Of a stretch of 64,000 bases of DNA, positions 1 through 8,593 are shown piece after piece. Position numbers and translations under genes: made by a program. The number at the start of each line of letters is the position of its first letter. Position 1 is the stretch's first letter. The stretch comes from Mesorhizobium sp. M1D.F.Ca.ET.043.01.1.1 (GTDB lineage Bacteria; Pseudomonadota; Alphaproteobacteria; Rhizobiales; Rhizobiaceae), in contig NZ_CP034444.1 in assembly GCF_003952385.1 (NCBI RefSeq), forward strand, positions 1,178,001 through 1,242,000. Reading direction: 5' to 3'. A model generated the notes under the pieces. The model searched no databases. It was not told the origin of the DNA and saw only the letters and a program-made list of their open reading frames with translations.

Positions 1-518
1 TCGATCCAGAAACGCAGATGGGGCCCCTGGTCAACAGGGCGCAACAGGACAAGGTTGTCTCCTACGTCGCGGCCGGCAAACAGGACGGCGCGAGTCTCGC
101 CTGCGGCGGCAACGTGCCCTCGCTGCAAGGCTTCGAGGGCGGCTTCTTCGTCGAGCCTACGGTGTTCACCAATGTCACCGACGGCATGCGCATCGCGCGC
201 GAGGAGATCTTCGGGCCGGTGATGAGCGTGTTAAAGTTCGACAGCGAGGACGAGGTGATCGAGCGCGCCAACGACACCGAATTCGGCCTCGCCGCCGGCG
301 TGTTCACGCGCGACCTGCCGCGGGCGCACCGGGTGATCGCCGAATTGCAGGCCGGCACCTGCTGGATCAACGCCTACAATCTGACGCCGGTGGAAATGCC
401 CTTCGGCGGCGTCAAGCAGTCCGGCATCGGGCGCGAGAACTCGCTGGCGGCGTTGGCGCACTATTCGCAGCTGAAGGCGGTCTATGTCGAGACGGGGGAC
501 GTGGCGGCGCCTTATTGA
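1..518 (+). CDS. betB: Betaine-aldehyde dehydrogenase, C-terminal part (5' truncated by window)
   Basis: NAD(P)-dependent aldehyde dehydrogenase that would oxidise betaine aldehyde to glycine betaine in the cytosol. The frame is already open at base 3 and the true start lies outside the window, so about 172 C-terminal residues are visible. Seen: the ALDH cofactor-contact motif EEIFGPV, then [13 protein letters not shown], and the terminal block [15 protein letters not shown], which is strongly BetB-like (plants and bacteria share the PFGGVK.SG.GREN ending). The catalytic Cys and Glu would lie in the missing part. It converges on the GDP-mannose fusion gene, with 70 bases between the stops. 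BetB is the favoured name, but another ALDH subfamily cannot be excluded without the N-terminal half. Confidence 0.85.
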   Translation, partial: DPETQMGPLVNRAQQDKVVSYVAAGKQDGASLACGGNVPSLQGFEGGFFVEPTVFTNVTDGMRIAREEIFGPVMSVLKFDSEDEVIERANDTEFGLAAGVFTRDLPRAHRVIAELQAGTCWINAYNLTPVEMPFGGVKQSGIGRENSLAALAHYSQLKAVYVETGDVAAPY

Positions 519-567
519 GGGCTGAAAGCCAGGAGACGCCGGCGGGACAGAGGGGGCGCGAAGGAAC

Positions 568-586
568 GAGACGTATGGTCTCTTTC
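568..586 (+). terminator. Weak hairpin plus T-rich tail after betB
   Basis: GAGAC (568-572) and GTCTC (578-582) form a 5-bp stem with a 5-base loop, followed by TTTCT, in the 70-base convergent gap after betB. It is the only terminator-like structure there. The stem is short, so termination is only a possibility. Confidence 0.3.
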
Positions 587-588
587 TA

Positions 589-2826
589 TCACCCTTCCCC
601 CGCCGTCCCATCGAGATACTGCGTCAGCGCGCAGACGAGGTGATAAAAGATGCTGGCCGGCACATCCGCCGCCAGTGAGCGGCCGCGCTCGTTGATGCGG
701 TCGATCCAGAGGCCGAGTGGCGCCGGGTCGATGTGCCAGCGGAACAGCCTGCCGACGCGTGCCTCGATCTCGGGCTTGAGATCGGGGCCACCCGAGCCGT
801 CGAGCGCGATCGCCGCCTTGACCGCCTCTGCTTGCGGCCAGCCGCGCGACACGCGGTCGAGCGGCAGTCCCTGGCGCGAGACGGCGCCGTAGGCAAGGCC
901 GGTGGCGCGATTCAGGCCGTTGGCAACGGCGGAGGCATAGAGCTTGCGGGCGAAGCCGGTGAGCTCGGCCTGGCCGCTGCGGGCGGCAAAATCGACAAGC
1001 AGCGAGGCCCATTCGAAATGGTGGCCGGGCTCGGTCCAGGCGCCCTTCTCGCCCGCCACGGGCCTCCAGCCGTCGTCGAAATACTCGCCCAGCGTCCAGC
1101 TTTCGGCGTCGAAGAAATGACTGCGAAAGAGGTCGATGACGCGCGCGGCGCGGCGCAGATAGGCGCGCTCGCCGGTGGCCTTGTGCCAGGCAAGGAACGC
1201 CTCGAGCAGATGCATGTGGGGGTTGGAGCGACGCTCGCCCGCGCCGTCGGAGGTTTCGAGGAAGCCGGTCATGCGGCTGTCCTCGAGATGAGTATCGAGA
1301 AAGGCGAAGGTCTCTTCGCCGAGCCGCAAGGCATCGGGATGACCCGACATATGAGCGTGCGCCAGCGCGAGCAGCACGCAGGAATGGTCGTAGGCGTCCT
1401 CTACCGGATCGGCGACCGAGCCGTCGATGTTGAGCGTGCGCACCCAGCCGCCTTTGCCGGTGCGACCTCGGCCAGTCATGAAGTCGATACCATGCGCGAT
1501 CAGCCGATCCGCCGGACCATCCCAGCCGCGCTCCTTGGCGACCGCGAAGGCATAGACCTGGCGCGCCTGCGTGCGCATGCGCTTGGGCTTCATCAGCGGC
1601 GTGGCGTCGAAGCCCAGCGCCTCATGGAAGCCGCCATGGCGTTCGTCGACGCCGATCGTCGACCACAGCGGAAGCGTCTCCTCGAACAGCCAGTGGCGCA
1701 CGCGCCGTCGCCAGGCGCCGCTCTCGATCACGCGGTCATGCGCCGGCGTGAACCTCGTCTCCAGCCGGCCGGATTTCTCGAGCTGCTCGACGATCTTCTT
1801 GACGTGCTGGCTGTGGCTGACCGGCGCGACGAAAGTGGCGTCGGCCGTCGAGACAATGGCGACGTCCTTCATGCCAATCGCCGAAAGCAGGCGGCCGTCG
1901 CCGCGGATATAGGAGTTCTCGCAGTCGATGGCGACGACATCGCCGAGGATGACATTGCCTTGCCTGTCGGACGGCCCGACATCGAGCAGCGACTGCCAGG
2001 AGCCGAGGTCGTTCCAGCGGAAGCCGGCCGGCACCATGGCGATGTCCCTGGCCCGCTCCATGATGGCGTAGTCGATCGAGGTCGACGGGATCGCCGAATA
2101 GAGCTCCAGCGGCATGTAGAGGCCGGAAAGATCGCTGGTCGCCGCGTGATAGGCCGCTTCCGTCGCCAGCCAGATATCGGGCGCAAAAGCCGCGAAGGCG
2201 TCGCGCATGGCGCCGGCGCGAAACAGGAAGATGCCGGTGTTCCAGTAGAAACTGCCGGCGTCGAGATAGGTTTGCGCCGTGGCGAGGTCGGGCTTCTCGA
2301 CGAAGCGCGAGACGTCGGACACGCCGTCCCGGTCGGCGGCGACCTCGATATAGCCGTAGCCCGTCTCGGGTTGCGTCGGCTTGATGCCGAACACCACCAG
2401 GCGGCCGGCGCCCGCCGCCTCGGCACCGGCCTCGATGCTCTGCCAGAACTGGCGCGCGGTGGAGATCTCGTGGTCGGAAGGCACCACCAGCACCAGTTCG
2501 TCGCCGAACTCGGAAAGCGTGCGCAGGCTGGCCAGCGCCACGGCAGCCGCGGTGTTGCGGCCGGTCGGTTCGAAGAGTGGACCGCCGCCGGCGAGGTCGA
2601 GGCCGGCAAGGTCGGCATGGACGCGCTCGGCGTGGCGCTCCGAAGCGATCAGAAAGATCGGCGTCTCGCCCTCGGGTCGCGCCGCCAGCCGGCGCAAGGT
2701 CTTGGCCAGCATCGAGCCATCGCCGGAGAGGTCATGGAACTGCTTGGGATTGTCCTCGCGCGACAGTGGCCATAGCCGCGAGCCGACGCCGCCGCTCATG
2801 ACGAAACTGACGATGCGCTGGCTCAT
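589..2826 (-). CDS. Fused mannose-1-phosphate guanylyltransferase / AGE-family epimerase-isomerase
   Basis: A 745-residue two-domain protein. Residues 1 to about 345 are a mannose-1-phosphate guanylyltransferase (GTP + Man-1-P to GDP-Man): nucleotidyltransferase signature GGVGSRLWPLSRED..PKQF at residues 12-30, then FVEKPDLATAQ and YWNTGIFLFRAG. Residues about 360-745 are an alpha6/alpha6-barrel of the N-acylglucosamine 2-epimerase (AGE) family, with blocks MRTQARQVYAFAVAKE, NPHMHLLEAFLAW and WTEPGHHFEWASLL. AGE-like barrels include mannose-6-phosphate isomerases and mannose/glucose epimerases, so this half may supply mannose-6-P. Classical bifunctional ManC enzymes carry a cupin isomerase instead. 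The phosphomannomutase at 4776-6296 would complete the route. Start ATG at 2826 gives the complete N-terminal motif. Confidence 0.88.
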   Translation of the reverse strand: MSQRIVSFVMSGGVGSRLWPLSREDNPKQFHDLSGDGSMLAKTLRRLAARPEGETPIFLIASERHAERVHADLAGLDLAGGGPLFEPTGRNTAAAVALASLRTLSEFGDELVLVVPSDHEISTARQFWQSIEAGAEAAGAGRLVVFGIKPTQPETGYGYIEVAADRDGVSDVSRFVEKPDLATAQTYLDAGSFYWNTGIFLFRAGAMRDAFAAFAPDIWLATEAAYHAATSDLSGLYMPLELYSAIPSTSIDYAIMERARDIAMVPAGFRWNDLGSWQSLLDVGPSDRQGNVILGDVVAIDCENSYIRGDGRLLSAIGMKDVAIVSTADATFVAPVSHSQHVKKIVEQLEKSGRLETRFTPAHDRVIESGAWRRRVRHWLFEETLPLWSTIGVDERHGGFHEALGFDATPLMKPKRMRTQARQVYAFAVAKERGWDGPADRLIAHGIDFMTGRGRTGKGGWVRTLNIDGSVADPVEDAYDHSCVLLALAHAHMSGHPDALRLGEETFAFLDTHLEDSRMTGFLETSDGAGERRSNPHMHLLEAFLAWHKATGERAYLRRAARVIDLFRSHFFDAESWTLGEYFDDGWRPVAGEKGAWTEPGHHFEWASLLVDFAARSGQAELTGFARKLYASAVANGLNRATGLAYGAVSRQGLPLDRVSRGWPQAEAVKAAIALDGSGGPDLKPEIEARVGRLFRWHIDPAPLGLWIDRINERGRSLAADVPASIFYHLVCALTQYLDGTAGEG

Positions 2827-2874
2827 TCGGGTCTCACATTCGGAATCTGGGTCGACCGGGTAGCACGGATGGCC

Positions 2875-3774
2875 TTAAGCGGTGTTTACCCGTATGGAAA
2901 TCCGCTCCGTCGCCAGGTCGATAAAGGCTTTGACCAAGGGCGAAAGATGGCGGCTGCTCGGATAAAGGACATAGAGCCCGCCAGCCGGCGTGGTGTAGTC
3001 GTCAAGAACACGGGATAGCCTCCCCCCGCCTATCAGCGCCTCGGCCATTCCGTGCGGCATCTGGGCAATGCCGTAACCCGCTAGGGCGGCGGCGACGACG
3101 GCCTGCATCTCGTTCGCGGCGAAGCGCCCGGCCACCGTGACCGTTTCCCGGCCATCCGGCCCGTCCAGCACCCAGTGCGCGCCGACGGCCGACGGGCCGG
3201 CAATGAGGCAGTCATGGCGGGCGAGGTCCGTCGGGGAGTCCGGTGTTCCGCGACGCGCCAGATATTCGGGGCTGGCGCAAAGCAGTCTGTGCGTGGCGCC
3301 GAGCTTGCGGGCGATCAAAGTCGAGTCCTCCAGGACTCCGGTGCGGAAGGCGAGATCGATGCCGTCCTCGACCAGATTGAGCCTCTCGTCGGTGAGGCGA
3401 AGCTCGACATTTGCCTTCGGATATATCGCCAGGAATTCCATCACCGTGGATGTGAGAAAGTGCCCCGCAAAGCCGACGGGCGCGGAAATGCGGATGGTGC
3501 CTGTAGGCTCCGCCCTGGCTTCGGCAAGACGCAGGTTTGCTTCCTCGATCGTGCGCAGCGCCTGGCTGCTCTGCTCGTAGTAGAGGCGGCCTGCGTCCGT
3601 CATACTGAGGCTGCGGGTCGTGCGCTGCAGCAGCCTGACGCCGACCTCGCGCTCGAGCGCGGCGACACGGCGGCTGACAGTCGTCTTGGGCATGGCCAGC
3701 AATCGCGCAGCCGCAGTGAAGCTGCCCGCTTCCACGACACGAGCGAACACAACGACGTCGTTCAAATCGAGCAT
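2875..3774 (-). CDS. LysR-family transcriptional regulator
   Basis: A 299-residue LysR-type regulator. The N-terminal winged HTH (about residues 1-60) reads MLDLNDVVVFARVVEAGSFT and KTTVSRRVAALEREVGVRLL. The rest is a periplasmic-binding-protein-like effector domain (GTIRISAPVGFAGHF onward). ATG 3774 is preferred over an in-frame codon ten residues upstream because GGAAG sits 5-6 bases before it. It is divergent from the NmrA-like gene at 3873, separated by 98 bases, which is the usual LysR arrangement for controlling a neighbour. The effector is unknown. It resembles the AaeR/DsdC-like 'LysR plus NAD-binding enzyme' pairs often tied to redox or aromatic stress, but that is only an inference. 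Confidence 0.92.
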   Translation of the reverse strand: MLDLNDVVVFARVVEAGSFTAAARLLAMPKTTVSRRVAALEREVGVRLLQRTTRSLSMTDAGRLYYEQSSQALRTIEEANLRLAEARAEPTGTIRISAPVGFAGHFLTSTVMEFLAIYPKANVELRLTDERLNLVEDGIDLAFRTGVLEDSTLIARKLGATHRLLCASPEYLARRGTPDSPTDLARHDCLIAGPSAVGAHWVLDGPDGRETVTVAGRFAANEMQAVVAAALAGYGIAQMPHGMAEALIGGGRLSRVLDDYTTPAGGLYVLYPSSRHLSPLVKAFIDLATERISIRVNTA

Positions 3775-3872
3775 TGTATCTTCCGATGGGACAAAGTTTC
3801 TCAATTATAGGCAGTTATGCATCAAATTGACAGCGCCTAACTTTGCTCCATGGAAACCGAAGGAGCAGATAG
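3775..3872. promoter_or_regulatory. Divergent lysR / NmrA-like intergenic promoter region
   Basis: A 98-base AT-rich region between two divergent starts. A TATAAT box on the minus strand (plus 3804-3809) lies about 30 bases before the lysR ATG. A TTGACA box on the plus strand (3828-3833) lies about 40 bases before the NmrA-like ATG, which has GAAGGAG as ribosome-binding site. No clear T-N11-A operator could be settled by eye. Confidence 0.45.
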
Positions 3873-4760
3873 ATGACCAGCAAACGAAGCTTTCTCGTAA
3901 CCGGCGCCACGGGCCAGCAGGGCGGCGCCGTCGCGCGCACCCTTCTTTCGAGGGGCCACAGCGTGAAGGCGCTGACACGCAGGCCGGACAGCGATCCCGC
4001 CCGGCAGCTGGCATCGGGAGGCGCTACGGTCGTTGCCGGCGATCTCGCCGACGCGGCTTCGGTCGTCGACGCAGCAAGGGGCGTCGATACCATGTTCTTG
4101 ATGGGTAACAGCTACGAGGCCGGGCTCGAGGAAGAGACGCGCCAAGGCATTGTCGCCGCTGACGCGGCAAAGGCTGCCGGCATCGGGCATCTGATCTATT
4201 CGTCCGTCGCCGACGCCGACAAGAAGACCGGCATCCCGCATTTCGAAAGCAAATTTCTGGTCGAACGGCATATCGCGGGGCTCGGCATTCCCTACACGAT
4301 CAGCGCCCCGGTCGCCTTCATGGAAAATGCCGTCGCGCCGTGGTCGGCCGGCGCGTTGAGCCAGGGCATACAAGCCTTCGCGCTGCCTGCCAAACGGCCT
4401 CTGCAATTGGTTGCTGTCGCGGATATCGGCGCCTTCGTCGCAGCGCTTGCCGAACGGCGTGAGAGCGTGTTCGGCAAGCGCTTCGACTTCGCCGGCGATG
4501 AGCTGTCCGGAGAGGACCAGGCGAAAATCCTGTCAAAGGCCATCGGCCGCCCCATCAGCTATCAGGAAATCCCGATCGCCGTCGCCCGCCAGCAGAGTGC
4601 GGATGCGGCGGCGATGTTCGAATGGTTCGACCGTGTCGGCTACGACGTCGACATCGCCACCTTGCGCAAGGATTTCCCGGAGGTGCGGTGGCACAGTTTC
4701 GCCGACTGGGCGAAAGCATTCGACTGGAGCGTCCTCGAACAGGCTCCATCGGCCGGCTGA
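3873..4760 (+). CDS. NmrA/HSCARG-like NAD(P)-binding protein
   Basis: A 295-residue atypical short-chain dehydrogenase-fold protein. The Rossmann dinucleotide motif VTGATGQQGGAVARTLL sits at residues 9-25, and GHSVKALTRRPDS favours NADP(H) through its basic residues. The following blocks (GDLADAASVVDAARGVDTMFLM, GIGHLIYSSVADAD, HFESKFLVERHI) are typical of NmrA-like quinone/NADPH sensors or reductases. ATG 3873 has a good upstream GGAG. It is divergent from lysR and probably under its control. It could be a redox sensor or an oxidoreductase; the substrate cannot be read from the sequence. Confidence 0.88.
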   Translation: MTSKRSFLVTGATGQQGGAVARTLLSRGHSVKALTRRPDSDPARQLASGGATVVAGDLADAASVVDAARGVDTMFLMGNSYEAGLEEETRQGIVAADAAKAAGIGHLIYSSVADADKKTGIPHFESKFLVERHIAGLGIPYTISAPVAFMENAVAPWSAGALSQGIQAFALPAKRPLQLVAVADIGAFVAALAERRESVFGKRFDFAGDELSGEDQAKILSKAIGRPISYQEIPIAVARQQSADAAAMFEWFDRVGYDVDIATLRKDFPEVRWHSFADWAKAFDWSVLEQAPSAG

Positions 4761-4775
4761 CCGTCCGGTCGCTCC

Positions 4776-6296
4776 CTAGAAAGTCTGGTTGTAGGCGCCG
4801 ACTTCCGGATTGCGGCGCAGCACGGCGTCGACGGCCTCGAACATCTTCCGGCGCCGGTCGGACGATACCGGGCTCTCCACCACCACGACAAGCTCCGGCT
4901 TGTTCGAGGAGGCGCGCACCAGGCCCCAGGTGGCGTCCTCGGCGACGACGCGCACGCCGTTGACGGTGATCAGCGCCGCGATCTTCTGGCCGGCGAAATC
5001 AGCAGCCTCGCGCCGCATCGCCTGGAAATCGGCGACGACGCGCTCGACCACGCCGTATTTCACCTCGTCGGCGCAGTGCGCCGACATGGTCGGCGTGCCG
5101 TAGGTCAGCGGCAGCGCGCGGTAGAGATCGGCCATCGATCGTCGCGGATTGCGGTCGAGCATCTGGCAGACGGCTATCGCGGTGATCAGCCCGTCGTCAT
5201 AGCCGCGGCCGATCGGCGGATTGAAGAAGAAATGACCGGACTTCTCGAAGCCCGCGGCGGCGCCGAGCTCGGCAACGCGGCGCTTGATGTAGGAGTGGCC
5301 GGTCTTCCAATAGTCGGTGGCGGCGCCGTTGGCCTTGAGCACATGATCGCTGGCGAACAGCCCGGTCGACTTGACGTCGACGACGAAGGTCGAGCTCGGG
5401 TGCAAACTGGAAATGTCACGCGCCAGCATGACGCCGACCTTGTCGGCGAAGATCTCGTTGCCCTCATTGTCGACGACGCCGCAGCGATCGCCGTCGCCGT
5501 CGAAACCCAATCCGACATCCGCGCCGGTCTCCAGCACCTTTTCACCGATGGCATGCAGCATCTGCATGTCCTCGGGATTCGGGTTGTAGCGCGGAAAGCC
5601 ATGGTCGAGCTCGACATCGAGCGGGATCACGTCACAGCCGATGCGCGCAAGCGCTTCCGGCGCGAAGGCGCCGGCCGTGCCGTTGCCGCAGGCGCACACC
5701 ACCTTGAGCTTGCGGGCGATGCGCTTGTCCCTGGTCAGATCGTCGAGATAGGTTTCGCGAAAGCCGGAGACGAACTCGTAGGCACCGCCGCCAACGACGT
5801 CGAAGTCGGTTTCGAGCACAATCTTCTTCAATGCGCTCATTTCTTCCGGGCCGAAGGTGAGCGGCCGCGCCGCGCCCATCTTGACGCCGGTCCAGCCATT
5901 CTCGTTGTGCGAGGCGGTGACCATGGCAACGGATGGCGTGTCCAGCGCGAACTGGGCGAAGTAGGCCATGGGCGATAGGGCCAGGCCGATATCCCTCACG
6001 CGTGCGCCCGCCGTCATCAGACCGGAGACAAGCGCCAGCTTGATCGACAGCGAATAGGAGCGGAAATCATGGCCGGTGACGATGTCCGGCCCGGCACCCA
6101 GGCGGCGGATCAGCGTGCCCAGACCCAAGCCGAGCGCCTGGACGCCGATCAAATTGAGCTCCGGCGCCTCCGTCGAGCCGGGATGGCCGAACCACCAGCG
6201 CGCGTCATATTCGCGAAAACCCGATGCCTTGATCAGCGCCGAGGTCTCGAATTCGAAGCTGTTGGGCCGGGCTTCGCCAACAATCGTCAGAGGCAA
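4776..6296 (-). CDS. Phosphomannomutase / phosphoglucomutase
   Basis: A 506-residue alpha-D-phosphohexomutase interconverting hexose-6-P and hexose-1-P. The phosphoserine loop reads TASHNENGWTGVKMG (about residues 149-163), the metal loop GFDGDGDRCGVV (about 264-275), and the sugar/phosphate-binding C-terminal loop is present near VRASSNKPELVVV. The start codon is TTG at 6296, nine bases after a GGAG, with no better ATG before the conserved FREYDARW block. Together with the guanylyltransferase/AGE fusion 2 kb downstream it would supply mannose-1-P for GDP-mannose, although PMM/PGM enzymes also feed glucose-1-P pathways. It converges on the NmrA-like gene with 15 bases between the stops. Confidence 0.93.
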   Translation of the reverse strand: MPLTIVGEARPNSFEFETSALIKASGFREYDARWWFGHPGSTEAPELNLIGVQALGLGLGTLIRRLGAGPDIVTGHDFRSYSLSIKLALVSGLMTAGARVRDIGLALSPMAYFAQFALDTPSVAMVTASHNENGWTGVKMGAARPLTFGPEEMSALKKIVLETDFDVVGGGAYEFVSGFRETYLDDLTRDKRIARKLKVVCACGNGTAGAFAPEALARIGCDVIPLDVELDHGFPRYNPNPEDMQMLHAIGEKVLETGADVGLGFDGDGDRCGVVDNEGNEIFADKVGVMLARDISSLHPSSTFVVDVKSTGLFASDHVLKANGAATDYWKTGHSYIKRRVAELGAAAGFEKSGHFFFNPPIGRGYDDGLITAIAVCQMLDRNPRRSMADLYRALPLTYGTPTMSAHCADEVKYGVVERVVADFQAMRREAADFAGQKIAALITVNGVRVVAEDATWGLVRASSNKPELVVVVESPVSSDRRRKMFEAVDAVLRRNPEVGAYNQTF

Positions 6297-6497
6297 TGGT
6301 GGAAACTCCAGGGGCGGCCGGAATGCCGATTTATGAACCTGCGGCTTACCACAAAGCCTTTAAGCCGGTCTTTACCCGACGGCTAAATCACATGCCTTTC
6401 AGGCAACCTTGGAGAAAGCCGACGAAATGCGACACAAGTGCAGCCATTGGCGCTTGCAGGATCGGAAAGTGGCAGCTATAAGCCCGCCGTCTGGTCA

Positions 6498-6574
6498 CGG
6501 AGTGTAGCGCAGTCTGGTAGCGCACATCGTTCGGGACGATGGGGTCGCAGGTTCAAATCCTGCCACTCCGACCA
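6498..6574 (+). tRNA. tRNA-Pro (anticodon CGG)
   Basis: A 77-base cloverleaf with encoded CCA. The acceptor stem is CGGAGTG paired with CACTCCG, with the C1-G72 pair usual for tRNA-Pro, then discriminator A. The D arm is GCGC/GCGC. The anticodon stem CATCG/CGATG encloses loop TTCGGGA, anticodon CGG, reading CCG codons. The T arm contains GTTCAAATC. Confidence 0.97.
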
Positions 6575-6640
6575 GTCCGAGATTTCCCGAAAATTTTTAA
6601 GTTTCGCCGATAATTCAAAGGCTTGGTCAACGTCCGCAAA

Positions 6641-6737
6641 GGGAACAGCTGCGGAATGTGGGGCTTGTCTCACGCCCCATGCGGGCCTTGCTGTTCCCGG
6701 GGCGAAGCCCGCTCGGCCGCCCGGCGCAACCGGGCGG
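6641..6737. other. Nested inverted repeats in the tRNA-Pro / hydrolase intergenic region
   Basis: Perfect 9-bp arms GGGAACAGC (6641-6649) and GCTGTTCCC (6690-6698) enclose inner arms TGGGGC (6659-6664) and GCCCCA (6674-6679). A further hairpin follows, CCGCCCGG (6717-6724) with CCGGGCGG (6730-6737) around a 5-base loop. No T tract follows on either strand. It could be a structured RNA, the 3' end of the minus-strand operon that stops at 6803, or a palindromic repeat. Confidence 0.5.
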
Positions 6738-6802
6738 ACGCACAAAACGCTTTCGCGAGTTTTCAAACCGGACACGACCGCCATGCTGCCATGGCGACCG
6801 CG

Positions 6803-8593
6803 CTACGGCGCCAGGAAGGACGGGCTTGTCGTCGCGCGCACCGGCTCCGAACGAGCGTGGCCGTCGCGCCGGATGCCGCCATGATCGATCAGGCGGGCGA
6901 TCACGGCGCGCCGTGCGTGATACGGCGTCAGCGTGTGGTCGGCATTCGGCAGCGAGACCCTGGTCACGCCGCGAATGCTGTCGAGCCGTTCTTCCTCCGC
7001 GCCAAAATGGCGGGCGATCTCCTTCAGGCTCAGATCCCCTTCCGAGGTCACCATGAGGACCCGCACGCCCCGGCCGCAAAGGTCGCGCATCCAGCGTTCC
7101 ACCTGCCGCCGTCCCACCAGAGCGGCCGGATGCAGCATCGACACCGTGGACTTGATCGCCTCCAGCCCGCGCCGGACAATCAGCCGGGCGTGGCGCGAAG
7201 CGATCCCCCGCCATGTCTGGGCTGCCGGCTGGCGGCCCTCCTCTATGACGGCCGCGTTCTGCCCGAGCACGGCCTTGGACGTCTCGTAAGTCTTCCAGAC
7301 CGCCATCTCCAGCGCGTAGGAACTGTTCCAGGCAAAGCAGAGCGGGTTGATCATAGTCAGCGTCCGCACCCGCCGATCGGCCCGTGCGGTGTGAAAAGCC
7401 TGGAACGCGCCGGCGCAGGTGCCGACCAGGCCGACAGCAGGATAGCCGGCTCGTTCCATCCAATCGATCGCGCGGCTGACATCATGGCGGGTACGCCCGT
7501 CATAGAGGAACAGGCGCCCTTCCTCGGTCTGATCGCTGAGGCCAAGTCCGGGCAGGTCGACGCGCAGCGAAGCGACCCCTTCCGCCGCCAGGTCCCGCGC
7601 CGCATCCACCGTGCCGCGCGCCCAGCCGACATGCGGCACGCCACCAGCATTGAGGAAGATCACCGGCTCGGCCGCGGCCTGACGTCCGTGCGGCCGGCAA
7701 AGCACGCCGCAGATCATCGGTTCCGGTCCGATCAGGACCGGCTTTTCCGTGTAGTGCGGACCATCCAGGATGTCCGAGGCAAAACGCGGCATGGCCTTTC
7801 CCGCGACCGCTTCGCCCGCATGATCGGTCATCCAGACCGCGCAGCGATCGAGAGCAGCGGCCGGAATCCGGTTGGCGGTCGGGTCGCACATCAACAGCGG
7901 ATAGCCATCGAACTCGGCCGTGGTGATGCCGGCCGCGCATGCCCCATCGCCACGAATTTCGTCGGCGGCAAGCGGCTTGCCGTTCGTAAGCACCAGCATC
8001 GGCACGGGTGGAAGGCTTGCCACGGCATGCCGCCAATCGAGCGCCGAAAGATCGGCCAGCGTCTCATGCGAAATCCGGAAACCGGCGGCCTCGCGCCCCT
8101 CGGTGAAAAGCCCTTCGCCCGCCGAACGGCTGGCCAGCGGCGCGTCGATCATGCGCGACATGGCCGTGATCTCGCGGACATAGGCCTTGCCGGAGGACGG
8201 CGGCGCGAGCAACGCAAGACCGGCAACGTCGTCGCGTCCGGCCGCCGCCAGCGGCGCCAGCAGGCCGCCGAGCCGAAAGCCGACCAAAATGACATCCGCC
8301 ACGCCGCAATCCTGCTTCAGCCGATCGATCGCTGCGCCGATACTCGCCGTCCACGCACGCACCTGGCCGGGCGTTGAATGATCCCCGGCGGCATTGCCGC
8401 AGCCGGGATAGTCAAACTGCAATACCGGCAGGTGGTTTTCGGCCAACTTGTCCGCCAGCAGCCTCAGGAAACGCCGGCTGCACAGGTCCTCGTGGCCATG
8501 CGCCCCGACGATGACGACGCCCCGGCCGCGCCGCCCGGCGCCCTTGCCGTCATGAAGCCAGCCGATGGTGCCGGCGAAGACTATCCCCCTCAT
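6803..8593 (-). CDS. Tandem alpha/beta-hydrolase-fold protein with substituted nucleophile elbows
   Basis: A 596-residue cytosolic protein with two alpha/beta-hydrolase domains. Domain 1 (about residues 1-280) carries FDYPGCGNA and the elbow GFRLGG, with Arg where GxSxG expects Ser. Domain 2 (about 290-580) carries [13 protein letters not shown], the elbow GTCAGA, with Cys at the nucleophile position, and [11 protein letters not shown], which supplies a plausible catalytic His. The GxRLG and GxC elbows recall the two exosortase-A-associated hydrolases as I remember them; that is a family-level impression only. ATG 8593 overlaps the GH2 stop (ATGA), implying translational coupling. It is the last gene of the carrier-protein operon. 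A role in releasing or transferring a thioester-bound group is an inference. Confidence 0.82.
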   Translation of the reverse strand: MRGIVFAGTIGWLHDGKGAGRRGRGVVIVGAHGHEDLCSRRFLRLLADKLAENHLPVLQFDYPGCGNAAGDHSTPGQVRAWTASIGAAIDRLKQDCGVADVILVGFRLGGLLAPLAAAGRDDVAGLALLAPPSSGKAYVREITAMSRMIDAPLASRSAGEGLFTEGREAAGFRISHETLADLSALDWRHAVASLPPVPMLVLTNGKPLAADEIRGDGACAAGITTAEFDGYPLLMCDPTANRIPAAALDRCAVWMTDHAGEAVAGKAMPRFASDILDGPHYTEKPVLIGPEPMICGVLCRPHGRQAAAEPVIFLNAGGVPHVGWARGTVDAARDLAAEGVASLRVDLPGLGLSDQTEEGRLFLYDGRTRHDVSRAIDWMERAGYPAVGLVGTCAGAFQAFHTARADRRVRTLTMINPLCFAWNSSYALEMAVWKTYETSKAVLGQNAAVIEEGRQPAAQTWRGIASRHARLIVRRGLEAIKSTVSMLHPAALVGRRQVERWMRDLCGRGVRVLMVTSEGDLSLKEIARHFGAEEERLDSIRGVTRVSLPNADHTLTPYHARRAVIARLIDHGGIRRDGHARSEPVRATTSPSFLAP

